From Cyprinodon diabolis (taxonomy: Eukaryota; Chordata; Actinopteri; Cyprinodontiformes; Cyprinodontidae): 64,000 bases of DNA. The translations under genes were made by a program, and so were the position numbers. The notes under the pieces were generated by a model that was not told the DNA's origin, did no database searches, and saw nothing but the letters and a program-made list of their open reading frames with translations. Positions 34,610 through 47,478 of this stretch are shown here, piece by piece. The stretch is from positions 163,706 through 227,705 of the forward strand of contig JARPUW010000273.1 in assembly GCA_030533445.1 (NCBI GenBank), read 5' to 3'. Position 1 is the stretch's first letter, and each line of letters begins with the position of its first letter.

Positions 34610-37597
34610 GAGGCTTTTATTCTGTAGAGTCCTTGTAGTCTTATTTTGAAAGTCTATCATGAATGTGCATCAAAAGATGGGTCACGCCCAGCAGTGATAT
34701 AGAATCCATTTCCAAATGTTAAATCACTGGTTTTCCATGTTATTAGGTGAATAGTTGCTGTATTACAGAGTAAATGGGAGACTTTTATTGTGAAATTTGC
34801 TCTGGGGTGTGTTTTGAAAAGGTCACTAGAGTCTAATAAAAACAACCTGGAAGAGTTTGGGTCATAATGTTGAGCCATTTGCATCAATTAATACATTAGT
34901 ATAATCTAGAGGCTTTTATTTTGTAGGGTCGCTGGAGTCTTATTTTGAAAGTCCAACAGAGTTGTGTTTATAGAAAATGTTCAGACCCGTCAATGATAGT
35001 TGATTACTTTCCAATCGTTAAATCACTCTTTTTCCATGTTATTAGGGCAGTAGATGAAGCGGAAATGGGAGGCTTTTATTTTGAAATTTGCTATAGGGTG
35101 TGTTTTAAACAGTCTCCTAGAGTCTATTCTCTAAAACGGGGTTGAGTTTGGGTCATAATGTTGAGCCATATAGGGCAATAAATATATGTAAAAAATATAG
35201 AGGCTTTTATTTTGTAGGGTCCCTGGAGTCTTATTTTGAAAGTCTATCAGTGCTGAGTGGCAAGGGAAGTGTCATGGACAGCAGTCATATAGTATCCATT
35301 TCCCAATGTTAAATCAGTCCTTTCACCCTCCATTAGATTAATATGTGCTGTTTAAAACAGCAGAGGTAAAATCTGTTTGAAGCTTGGTAACCTTGACAAC
35401 GCTTAACGAGCCTCTCACTAACACAGACAACAGCTGCACTCACTATTGGTTTCTTCTTCCCAGGCTTTTTTGTATGGGAAGAACGGCACCGAACAAACGA
35501 CTACTGATCAAAAACCGTATGAGTTATTCAAAAAACATTTTCACCATGAGCATCAGCAATCCTTCGACTCCAACTATACCAACTTTGGTGTATGTGTGTC
35601 ATTCAGAAAAATATTTATGACGAGTTGAAAACACATAGTCTGATTCGTTTCTCTCCCATCTTCAGCTCAAAAAGAATAGAGAAAGGCTGAAACTCTCATC
35701 GACTTTAGGTTGGTCTGGAGGGTTTTTAAGGAAAAGTATTAATCCTACCGTAATTCCGAAGACATTGTGTGAGTCCAGAGGTTTCAGTCTACAAACTGAC
35801 CAAAAATGGTGACTGTAGCTCCAAATATGTGGCCGTGAGGGCGAGAATAAGATGTTTGATCTGAAAAAAATGGCCGCCTCACACTAAGATTTCAGCAGCT
35901 GCACTCTAGCAGGCTGCTGCAGAAGCTAACTGTCAGCTAGCTTCCAGGTGCTTACCCTCCGAACAAACGACTGCTGAGCAAAAACCGTAAAAGATATCTG
36001 AAAAATTCTTTCAGTGAAAGCAACATCTATCCTTTGTCTCAGACTGGGGTAACCTTCATGTCTGTAGGTCTTTCACAACCCAAAACGAAGCACAAACAAA
36101 ATGGTTGGCCCACCTGCTCCTCCCTTTCTTTTAACTGCAGGACCTCACTCTCACTCACCTTTTAGCTGCTAAAGCACCCCTCCGAACAAACGACTGCTGA
36201 GTAAAAACCGTAAAAGGTATCTGAAAAATTCTTTTTATCTAAGCGACAGCTATATCTTGTCTTCGATTGGAGTAACTTTCATGGCTGTAGGTCATCTACA
36301 AACTGAATGGGAAGAGAAAGAAAAAGAAAAAACGTTTCATCACACCTAAGCTTCTAATTGAGCTAGCTGCAGCAGGTCACTGTCACTCAGCTTTCAGGTG
36401 CTTAAAATGTCCTCCGAACAAACGACTGCTGAGCAAAAACCGTATGAGTTATTCAAAAAATTTTTTCACCGTGAGCGTCAGTCATCCTTCGACTCCAACT
36501 ATGCCAACTTTGGTGTATGTGTGTCATTCAGAAAAATATTTACGACGAGTTTAAAACACATAGTCTGATTCGTTTTTCTCCCCTCTTCTGCTCCAAAACC
36601 AATGAAAAACGGCTCTGATTTTCATCGACTTTAGGTCGGTCTGGAGGGTTTTTAAGGAAAAGTATTAATCCTACCGTAATTCCGAAGATATTGTGTGGGT
36701 CCAGAGATTTCAGTCTACAAACTGACCAAAAATGGTGACTCTAGCTATAAATATGTGGCCGTGAGGGCGAGTTTAAAATGTTTTTTTGTGTTTAAAAAAC
36801 GCCTGCCTCACACTCTAGCTTTTCAGTTGCTCCACTCTAGCAGGCTGGATTTTGCTAAAACTTTGTGGCGCTTGAGGTCTGATTATACAAAAACCGTAGC
36901 AGTTATCAACATACCGTCTTCAGTTTTAAATAGACGAAGGATTTATCTACAAACTGAGCTTCAAACTGTTTTTCTAGGTGAATGTATGCCGACACAGTGA
37001 AGTGCTGTTTTTTATGCTTTTTTTTCCCTCTCCCCATTCATTTCCTATGGGATTTTTTTGCGACGTTTTCGCTAATAATTCGCAAACCTTCGGACTAATG
37101 AGAAAGTTTTATACAAGCACACATCACCCCATTGGTCCCGACGCGTGTGCCAACTTTGGGCCCGATCCGCCAAACCGTGCGGGACTAGTTACGCGCCGAA
37201 GTTTTGGGTATACGGGAGAATTATAATAATAACTAGAAAATTTCTAAAGAAATTTTGAGGGGGGCCACCTACTGCCCGTCTGGGGAACCGGGCCAATACG
37301 GCCCTGGCAAGTGACGTCGGGGCTCCCCAGACCAACTGCTTACGCCTTTGAGGGCTGCTGAGGGAAGGAAAGAGGGCAAGTTCATGGGTAAAGAGAGCTG
37401 TGTGCCACTTGTGCTGAAATCTGGGAAATAGACGTGCACAGCGTATGATGCACAAGGGTAATATGGGTTGTCCATATTGAAACACAGTGGGTAAAGCCCA
37501 GTTGGCGGGCTTCGCCCGCCTTCTAAGAGCCATTGCAGTGATGAAATCACCAATGGCAATGAGCAATATGCCAGAATGTATGAGTGTGTATAAGGAA
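34610..37597 (+). repeat. Satellite unit 12 (2,988 bp)
   Basis: Complete unit with no C copy and one E hairpin. Block B is of the CTTTCTTTTAACTGC subtype and has the rare TTTACGACGAG change. Its first 2.6 kb repeat as unit 14 after 6,159 bp. Confidence 0.95.
37504..37557 (+). repeat. Block E minisatellite, 1 copy (unit 12)
   Basis: Collapsed array, the same as in unit 10. Confidence 0.92.
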
Positions 37598-40500
37598 GAG
37601 GCTTTTATTCTGTAGAGTCCTTGTAGTCTTATTTTGAAAGTCTATCATGAATGTGCATCAAAAGATGGGTCACGCCCAGCAGTGATATAGAATCCATTTC
37701 CAAATGTTAAATCACTGGTTTTCCATGTTATTAGGTGAATAGTTGCTGTATTACAGAGTAAATGGGAGACTTTTATTGTGAAATTTGCTCTGGGGTGTGT
37801 TTTGAAAAGGTCACTAGAGTCTAATAAAAACAACCTGGAAGAGTTTGGGTCATAATGTTGAGCCATTTGCATCAATTAATGCATTACTATAATCTAGAGG
37901 CTTTTATTTTGTAGGGTCCCTGGAGTCTTATTTTGAAAGTCCAACAGAGTTGTGTTTATAGAAAATGTTCAGACCCGTCAATGATAGTTGATTACTTTCC
38001 AATCGTTAAATCACTCTTTTTCCATGTTATTAGGGCAGTAGATGAAGCGGAAATGGGAGGCTTTTATTTTGAAATTTGCTATAGGGTGTGTTTTAAACAG
38101 TCTCCTAGAGTCTATTCTCTAAAACGGGGTTGAGTTTGGGTCATAATGTTGAGCCATATAGGGCAATAAATATATGTAAAAAATATAGAGGCTTTTATTT
38201 TGTAGGGTCCCTGGAGTCTTATTTTGAAAGTCTATCAGTGCTGAGTGGCAAGGGAAGTGTCATGGACAGCAGTCATATAGTATCCATTTCCCAATGTTAA
38301 ATCAGTCCTTTCACCCTCCATTAGATTAATATGTGCTGTTTAAAACAGCAGAGGTAAAATCTGTTTGAAGCTTGGTAACCTTGACAACGCTTAACGAGCC
38401 TCTCACTGACACAGACAACAGCTGCACTCACTATTGGTTTCTTCTTCCCAGGCTTTTTTGTATGGGAAGAACGGCACCGAACAAACGACTACTGATCAAA
38501 AACCGTATGAGTTATTCAAAAAACATTTTCACCATGAGCATCAGCAATCCTTCGACTCCAACTATACCAACTTTGGTGTATGTGTGTCATTCAGAAAAAT
38601 ATTTATGACGAGTTGAAAACACATAGTCTGATTCGTTTCTCTCCCATCTTCAGCTCAAAAAGAATAGAGAAAGGCTGAAACTCTCATCGACTTTAGGTTG
38701 GTCTGGAGGGTTTTTAAGGAAAAGTATTAATCCTACCGTAATTCCGAAGACATTGTGTGAGTCCAGAGGTTTCAGTCTACAAACTGACCAAAAATGGTGA
38801 CTGTAGCTCCAAATATGTGGCCGTGAGGGCGAGAATAAGATGTTTGATCTTAAAAAAATGGCCGCCTCACACTAAGATTTCAGCAGCTGCACTCTAGCAG
38901 GCTGCTGCAGAAGCTAACTGTCAGCTAGCTTCCAGGTGCTTACCCTCCGAACAAACGACTGCTGAGCAAAAACCGTAAAAGATATCTGAAAAATTCTTTC
39001 AGTGAAAGCAACATCTATCCTTTGTCTCAGACTGGGGTAACCTTCATGTCTGTAGGTCTTTCACAACCCAAAACGAAGCACAAACAAAATGGTTGGCCCA
39101 CCTGCTCCTCCCTTTGTTTGAACTGCAGGACCTCACTCTCACTCACCTTTTAGCTGCTAAAGCACCCCTCCGAACAAACGACTGCTGAGTAAAAACCGTA
39201 AAAGGTATCTGAAAAATTCTTTTTATCTAAGCGACAGCTATATCTTGTCTTCAATTGGAGTAACTTTCATGGCTGTAGGTCATCTACAAACTGAATGGGA
39301 AGAGAAAGAAAAAAAGAAAAAACGTTTCATCACACCTAAGCTTCTAATTGAGCTAGCTGCAGCAGGTCACTGTCACTCAGCTTTCAGGTGCTTAAAATGT
39401 CCTCCGAACAAACGACTGCTGAGCAAAAACCGTATGAGTTATTCAAAAAATTTTTTCACCGTGAGCGTCAGTCATCCTTCGACTCCAACTATGCCAACTT
39501 TGGTGTATGTGTGTCATTCAGAAAAATATTTATGACGAGTTTAAAACACATAGTCTGATTCGTTTTTCTCCCCTCTTCTGCTCCAAAACCAATGAAAAAC
39601 GGCTCTGATTTTCATCGACTTTAGGTCGGTCTGGAGGGTTTTTAAGGAAAAGTATTAATCCTACCGTAATTCCGAAGATATTGTGTGGGTCCAGAGATTT
39701 CAGTCTACAAACTGACCAAAAATGGTGACTCTAGCTATAAATATGTGGCCGTGAGGGCGAGTTTAAAATGTTTTTTTGTGTTTAAAAAACGCCTGCCTCA
39801 CACTCTAGCTTTTCAGTTGCTCCACTCTAGCAGGCTGGATTTTGCTAAAACTTTGTGGCGCTTGAGGTCTGATTATACAAAAACCGTAGCAGTTATCAAC
39901 ATACCGTCTTCAGTTTTAAATAGACGAAGGATTTATCTACAAACTGAGCTTCAAACTGTTTTTCTAGGTGAATGTATGGCGACACAGTGAAGTGCTGTTT
40001 TTTATGCTTTTTTTTTCCTCTCCCCATTCATTTCCTATGGGATTTTTTTGCGACGTTTTCGCTAATAATTCGCAAACCTTCGGACTAATGAGAAAGTTTT
40101 ATACAAGCACACATCACCCCATTGGTCCCGACGCGTGTGCCAACTTTGGGCCCGATCCGCCAAACCGTGCGGGACTAGTTACGCGCCGAAGTTTTGGGTA
40201 TACGGGAGAATTATAATAACTAGAAAATTTCTAAAGAAATTTTGAGGGGGGCCACCTACTGCCCGTCTGGGGAACCGGACCAATACGGCCCTGGCCAGTG
40301 ACGTCGGGGCTCCCCACACCAACTGCTTACGCCTTAGAGGGCTGCTGAGGGAAGGAAAGAGGGCTAGGTCATGGGCAAAGAGAGCTGTGTGCCACTTGTG
40401 CTGAAATCTGGGAAATAGACGTGCACAGCGTATGATGCACAAGGGTAATATGGGTTGTCCATATTGAACCGCAGTGGGTAAAGCCCAGTTGGCGGGCTTC

Positions 40501-40768
40501 GCCCGCCTGCTAGGAGCCATCTCAGTGAAGAAAAAAATCACCAATGGCGGGCTATGCCCGCCTTCTAAGAGCCATTGCAGTGATGAAATCACCAATGGCG
40601 GGCTCCGCCCGCCTGCTAAGAGCCATTGCAGTGATGTAATCACCTTTGGCGGGCTCCGCCCGCCTGTTACCATTGGCGGGCTCCGCCCGCCTTCTAAGAG
40701 CCATTGCAGTGATGAAATCACCAATGGCAATGAGCAATATGCCAGAATGTATGAGTGTGTATAAGGAA
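37598..40768 (+). repeat. Satellite unit 13 (3,171 bp), copy of unit 11
   Basis: I found no difference from unit 11 in the segments compared. These include the A-rich GAAAAAAAGAAAAAACG tract and the hybrid block D/E. It has no C copy and five E copies. Confidence 0.95.
40491..40728 (+). repeat. Block E minisatellite, 5 copies (unit 13)
   Basis: Copy of the unit 11 array, including the TAT loop. Confidence 0.92.
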
Positions 40769-43700
40769 GAGGCTTTTATTCTGTAGAGTCCTTGTAGTCT
40801 TATTTTGAAAGTCTATCATGAATGTGCATCAAAAGATGGGTCACGCCCAGCAGTGATATAGAATCCATTTCCAAATGTTAAATCACTGGTTTTCCATGTT
40901 ATTAGGTGAATAGTTGCTGTATTACAGAGTAAATGGGAGACTTTTATTGTGAAATTTGCTCTGGGGTGTGTTTTGAAAAGGTCACTAGAGTCTAATAAAA
41001 ACAACCTGGAAGAGTTTGGGTCATAATGTTGAGCCATTTGCATCAATTAATACATTAGTATAATCTAGAGGCTTTTATTTTGTAGGGTCGCTGGAGTCTT
41101 ATTTTGAAAGTCCAACAGAGTTGTGTTTATAGAAAATGTTCAGACCCGTCAATGATAGTTGATTACTTTCCAATCGTTAAATCACTCTTTTTCCATGTTA
41201 TTAGGGCAGTAGATGAAGCGGAAATGGGAGGCTTTTATTTTGAAATTTGCTATAGGGTGTGTTTTAAACAGTCTCCTAGAGTCTATTCTCTAAAACGGGG
41301 TTGAGTTTGGGTCATAATGTTGAGCCATATAGGGCAATAAATATATGTAAAAAATATAGAGGCTTTTATTTTGTAGGGTCCCTGGAGTCTTATTTTGAAA
41401 GTCTATCAGTGCTGAGTGGCAAGGGAAGTGTCATGGACAGCAGTCATATAGTATCCATTTCCCAATGTTAAATCAGTCCTTTCACCCTCCATTAGATTAA
41501 TATGTGCTGTTTAAAACAGCAGAGGTAAAATCTGTTTGAAGCTTGGTAACCTTGACAACGCTTAACGAGCCTCTCACTAACACAGACAACAGCTGCACTC
41601 ACTATTGGTTTCTTCTTCCCAGGCTTTTTTGTATGGGAAGAACGGCACCGAACAAACGACTACTGATCAAAAACCGTATGAGTTATTCAAAAAACATTTT
41701 CACCATGAGCATCAGCAATCCTTCGACTCCAACTATACCAACTTTGGTGTATGTGTGTCATTCAGAAAAATATTTATGACGAGTTGAAAACACATAGTCT
41801 GATTCGTTTCTCTCCCATCTTCAGCTCAAAAAGAATAGAGAAAGGCTGAAACTCTCATCGACTTTAGGTTGGTCTGGAGGGTTTTTAAGGAAAAGTATTA
41901 ATCCTACCGTAATTCCGAAGACATTGTGTGAGTCCAGAGGTTTCAGTCTACAAACTGACCAAAAATGGTGACTGTAGCTCCAAATATGTGGCCGTGAGGG
42001 CGAGAATAAGATGTTTGATCTGAAAAAAATGGCCGCCTCACACTAAGATTTCAGCAGCTGCACTCTAGCAGGCTGCTGCAGAAGCTAACTGTCAGCTAGC
42101 TTCCAGGTGCTTACCCTCCGAACAAACGACTGCTGAGCAAAAACCGTAAAAGATATCTGAAAAATTCTTTCAGTGAAAGCAACATCTATCCTTTGTCTCA
42201 GACTGGGGTAACCTTCATGTCTGTAGGTCTTTCACAACCCAAAACGAAGCACAAACAAAATGGTTGGCCCACCTGCTCCTCCCTTTCTTTTAACTGCAGG
42301 ACCTCACTCTCACTCACCTTTTAGCTGCTAAAGCACCCCTCCGAACAAACGACTGCTGAGTAAAAACCGTAAAAGGTATCTGAAAAATTCTTTTTATCTA
42401 AGCGACAGCTATATCTTGTCTTCGATTGGAGTAACTTTCATGGCTGTAGGTCATCTACAAACTGAATGGGAAGAGAAAGAAAAAGAAAAAACGTTTCATC
42501 ACACCTAAGCTTCTAATTGAGCTAGCTGCAGCAGGTCACTGTCACTCAGCTTTCAGGTGCTTAAAATGTCCTCCGAACAAACGACTGCTGAGCAAAAACC
42601 GTATGAGTTATTCAAAAAATTTTTTCACCGTGAGCGTCAGTCATCCTTCGACTCCAACTATGCCAACTTTGGTGTATGTGTGTCATTCAGAAAAATATTT
42701 ACGACGAGTTTAAAACACATAGTCTGATTCGTTTTTCTCCCCTCTTCTGCTCCAAAACCAATGAAAAACGGCTCTGATTTTCATCGACTTTAGGTCGGTC
42801 TGGAGGGTTTTTAAGGAAAAGTATTAATCCTACCGTAATTCCGAAGATATTGTGTGGGTCCAGAGATTTCAGTCTACAAACTGACCAAAAATGGTGACTC
42901 TAGCTATAAATATGTGGCCGTGAGGGCGAGTTTAAAATGTTTTTTTGTGTTTAAAAAACGCCTGCCTCACACTCTAGCTTTTCAGTTGCTCCACTCTAGC
43001 AGGCTGGATTTTGCTAAAACTTTGTGGCGCTTGAGGTCTGATTATACAAAAACCGTAGCAGTTATCAACATACCGTCTTCAGTTTTAAATAGACGAAGGA
43101 TTTATCTACAAACTGAGCTTCAAACTGTTTTTCTAGGTGAATGTATGCCGACACAGTGAAGTGCTGTTTTTTATGCTTTTTTTTCCCTCTCCCCATTCAT
43201 TTCCTATGGGATTTTTTTGCGACGTTTTCGCTAATAATTCGCAAACCTTCGGACTAATGAGAAAGTTTTATACAAGCACACATCACCCCATTGGTCCCGA
43301 CGCGTGTGCCAACTTTGGGCCCGATCCGCCAAACCGTGCGGGACTAGTTACGCGCCGAAGTTTTGGGTATACGGGAGAATTATAATAACTAGAAAATTTC
43401 TAAAGAAATTTTGAGGGGGGCCACCTACTGCCCATCTTGGGAACAGGGCCAAAACGGCCCTGGCAAGTGATGTCGGGGCTCCCCAGACCAACTGCTTACG
43501 CCTTTGAGGGCTGCTGAGGGAAGGAAAGAGGGCTAGGTCATGGGCAAAGAGAGCTGTGTGCCACTTGTGCTGAAATCTGGGAAATAGACGTGCACAGCGT
43601 ATGATGCAAAAGGGTAATATGGGTTGTCCATATTGAACCGCAGTGGGTAAAGCTCAGTTGGTGGGCTCCGCCCGCCTGCTAGGAGCCCTTGCAGCGATGA

Positions 43701-43965
43701 AAAAAATCCCCAATGGCGGGCATTGCCCGCCTGCTAAGAGCCATTGCAGTGATGAAATCACCAATGGCGGGCTCCGCCCGCCTGCTAGGAGCCATTGCAG
43801 TGATGAAAAAAATCACCATTGGCGGGCTCCGCCCGCCTCCTAACAGCCATTGCAGTGATGAAATCACCAATGGCGGGCTCCGCCCGCCTTCTAAAAGCCA
43901 TTGCAGTGATGAAATTACAAATGGCTATAAGCAATATGCCAGAATGTATGAGTGTGTATAAGGAA
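40769..43965 (+). repeat. Satellite unit 14 (3,197 bp), mosaic
   Basis: From its start to about 43387 this unit copies unit 12. It then switches to an alpha-variant block D/E (loop ATT in one E hairpin, five E copies) that matches unit 9 at an offset of 15,514 bp. The change of partner is at the B/D boundary, where block C would lie. Confidence 0.95.
43660..43925 (+). repeat. Block E minisatellite, 5 copies (unit 14)
   Basis: Variant alpha array matching unit 9 except for a change such as CTAAAAGCC in the last spacer. Confidence 0.92.
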
Positions 43966-46593
43966 GAGGCTTTTATTTTGTAGAGTCCCTGTAGTCTTAT
44001 TTTGAAAGTCTATCATGGAAGTGCATCTATAGATGGGTCATGCCCAGCAGTGATATAGAATCCATTTCCAAATGTTAAATCACTGGTTTTCCATGTTATT
44101 AGGTGAATAGTTCCTGTATTACAGAGTAAATGGGGGACTTTTATTGTGAAATTTGCTCTGGGGTGTGTTTTGAAAAGGTCACTAGAGTCTAATAAAAACA
44201 ACCTGGAAGAGTTTGGGTCATAATGTTGAGCCATTTGCATCAATTAATGCATTAGTATAATCTAGAGGCTTTTATTTTGTAGGGTCCCTGGAGTCTTATT
44301 TTGAAAGTCCAACAGAGTTGTGTTTAGAGAAAATGTTCAGACCCATCAATGATAGTTGATGACTTTCCAATCGTTAAATCACTCTTTTTCCATTTTATTA
44401 GGGCAGTAGATGAAGCGGAAATGGGAGGCTTTTATTTTGAAATTTGCCATAGGGTGTGTTTTAAACAGTCTCCTAGAGTCTATTCTCTAAAATGGGGTTG
44501 AGTTTGGGTCATAATGTTGAGCCATATAGGGCAATAAATATATGTAAAAAATATAGAGGCTTTTATTTTGAAGGGTCCCTGGAGTCTTATTTTGAAAGTC
44601 TATCAGTGCTGAGTGGCAAGGGAAGTGTCATGGACGGCAGTCATATAGTATCCATTTCCCAATGTTAAATCAGTGCTTTCACCCTCCATTAGATTAATAT
44701 GTGCTGTTTAAAACAGCAGAGGTAAAATCTGTTTGAAGCTTGGTAACCTTGACAACGCTTAATGAGCCTCTCACTGACACAGACAACAGCTGCACTCACT
44801 ATTGGTTTCTTCTTCCCAGGCTTTTTTGTATGGGAAGAACGGCACCGAACAAACGACTGCTGAGCAAAAACCGTATGAGTTATTAAAAAGAAAATTTCAC
44901 CATGAGCATCAGCAATCCTTCGACTCCAACTATACCAACTTTGGTGTATGTGTGTCATTCAGAACAATATTTATGACGACTTGAAAACACATAGTCTGAT
45001 TCGTTTTTCTCCCATCTTCAGCTTAAAAAGAATGGAGAAAGGCTGAAACTCATCGACTTTAGGTTGGTCTGGAGGGTTTTTAAGGAAAAGTATTAATCCT
45101 ACCGTAATTCCGAAGACATTGTGTGAGTCCAGAGGTTTCAGTCTACAAACTGACCAAAAATGGTGACTGTAGGTCCAAATATGTGGCCGTGAGGGCGAGA
45201 ATAAGATGTTTGATCTTAAAAAAATGGCCGCCTCACACTAAGATTTCAGCAGCTGCACTCTAGCAGGCTGCTGCAGAAGCTAACTGTCAGCTAGCTTCCA
45301 GGTGCTTACCCTCCGAACAAACGACTGCTGAGCAAAAACCGTAAAAGGTATCTGAAAAATTCTTTCAGTGAAAGCAACATCTATCCTTTGTCTCAGACTG
45401 GGGTAACCTTCATGTCTGTAGGTCTTTCACAACCCAAAACGAAGCAAAAACAAAATGGTTGGCCCACCTGCTCCTCCCTTTCTTTTAACTGCAGGACCTC
45501 ACTCTCACTCACCTTTCAGCTGCTAAAGCACCCCTCCGAACAAACGACTGCTGAGTAAAAACCGTAAAAGGTATCTGAAAAATTCTTTTTATCTAAGCGA
45601 CAGCTATATCTTGTCTTCAATTGGAGTAACTTTCATGGCTGTAGGTCATCTACAAACTGAATGGGAAGAGAAAGAAAAAGAAAAAACGTTTCATCACACC
45701 TAAGCTTCTAATTGAGCTAGCTGCAGCAGGTCACTGTCACTCAGCTTTCAGGTGCTTAAAATGTCCTCCGAACAAACGACTGCTGAGCAAAAACCGTATG
45801 AGTTATTCAAAAAATTTTTTCACCGTGAGCGTCAGTCATCCTTCGACTCCAACTATGCCAACTTTGGTGTATGTGTGTCATTCAGAAAAATATTTATGAC
45901 GAGTTTAAAACACATAGTCGGATTCGTTTTTCTCCCCTCTTCTGCTCCAAAACCAATGAAAAACGGCTCTGATTTTCATCGACTTTAGGTCGGTCTGGAG
46001 GGTTTTTAAGGAAAAGTATTAATCCTACCGTAATTCCGAAGATATTGTGTGGGTCCAGAGATTTCAGTCTACAAACTGACCAAAAATGGTGACTCTAGCT
46101 ATAAATATGTGGCCGTGAGGGCGAGTTTAAAATGTTTTTTTTGTGTTTAAAAAACGCCTGCCTCACACTCTAGCTTTTCAGTTGCTCCACTCTAGCAGGC
46201 TGGATTTTGCTAAAACTTTGTGGCGCTTGAGGTCTGATTATACAAAAACCGTAGCAGTTATCAACATACCGTCTTCAGTTTTAAATAGACGAAGGATTTA
46301 TCTACAAACTGAGCTTCAAACTGTTTTTCTAGGTGAATGTATGCCGACACAGTGAAGTGCTGTTTTTTATGCTTTTTTTTTCCTCTCCCCATTCATTTCC
46401 TATGGGATTTTTTTGCGACGTTTTCGCTAATAATTCGCAAACCTTCGGACTAATGAGAAAGTTTTATACAAGCACACATCACCCCATTGGTCCCGACGCG
46501 TGTGCCAACTTTGGGCCCGATCCGCCAAACCGTGCGGGACTAGTTACGCGCCGAAGTTTTGGGTATACGGGAGAATTATAATAATAATAATAA

Positions 46594-46927
46594 TACGCGG
46601 AATAAATATGTGCAATAGTAGTAGGTGGGCCATGCCTTCGGCATGTGGCCCCCCAATAATAATAATACGCGGAATAAATATGTGCAATAGTAGTAGGTGG
46701 GCCATGCCTTCGGCATGTGGCCCCCCAATAATAATACGCGGAATAAATATGTGCAATAGTAGTAGGTGGGCCATGCCTTCGGCATGTGGCCCCCCAATAA
46801 TACGCGGAATAAATATGTGCAATAGTAGTAGGTGGGCCATGCCTTCGGCATGTGGCCCCCCAATAATACGCGGAATAAATATGTGCAATAGTAGTAGGTG
46901 GGCCATGCCTTCGGCATGTGGCCCCCC
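46594..46927 (+). repeat. Block C minisatellite, 5 copies (unit 15)
   Basis: Copies start at 46594, 46666, 46735, 46801 and 46867, with periods of 72, 69, 66 and 66 bp. The AAT run between copies shortens by one triplet step by step towards the 3' end, so the order of copies is readable. This is the highest copy number in the window. Confidence 0.95.
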
Positions 46928-47200
46928 AACTAGAAAATTTCTAAAGAAATTTTGAGGGGGGCCACCTACTGCCCGTCTGGGGAACCGGGCCAAAACGGCC
47001 CTGGCAAGTGACGTCGGGGCTCCCCAGACCAACTGCTTACGCCTTTGAGGGCTGCTGAGGGAAGGAAAGAGGGCAAGTTCATGGGCAAAGAGAGCTGTGT
47101 GCCACTTGTGCTGAAATCTGGGAAATAGACGTGCACAGCGTATGATGCACAAGGGTAATATGGGTTGTCCATATTGAAACACAGTGGGTAAAGCCCAGTT

Positions 47201-47438
47201 GGCGGGCTTCGCCCGCCTGCTAGGAGCCATCTCAGTGAAGAAAAAAATCACCAATGGCGGGCTCTGCCCGCCTTCTAAGAGCCATTGCAGTGATGAAATC
47301 ACCAATGGCGGGCTCCGCCCGCCTGCTAAGAGCCATTGCAGTGATGTAATCACCTTTGGCGGGCTCCGCCCGCCTGTTACCATTGGCGGGCTCCGCCCGC
47401 CTTCTAAGAGCCATTGCAGTGATGAAATCACCAATGGC
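47201..47438 (+). repeat. Block E minisatellite, 5 copies (unit 15)
   Basis: Standard beta-type array with the 26 bp short copy. Confidence 0.92.
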
Positions 47439-47478
47439 AATGAGCAATATGCCAGAATGTATGAGTGTGTATAAGGAA

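Larger units (their letters stand above)
30870..43387 (+). repeat. Tandem duplication of a 6,159 bp two-unit segment
   Basis: Sequence from about 30.87 kb to 37.23 kb recurs 6,159 bp downstream up to about 43.39 kb. Shared rare variants include TTTACGACGAG, CTCTCACTAACAC, AATTAATACATT, GGACCAATACGG and one-copy block E followed by five-copy block E. The 5' limit is set by unit 10, which has CTTTTTTTTTCC at 30,860 where units 12 and 14 have CTTTTTTTTCCC. The 3' limit is where unit 14 switches to the alpha-variant block D. Confidence 0.9.
43966..47478 (+). repeat. Satellite unit 15 (3,513 bp)
   Basis: This is the longest unit without a transposon, because block C holds five copies. Block E also has five. 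Block A belongs to the unit 10/16 subtype. In block B, the first ladder repeat has TGCTGAGC in place of TACTGATC, as in unit 16. Confidence 0.95.
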
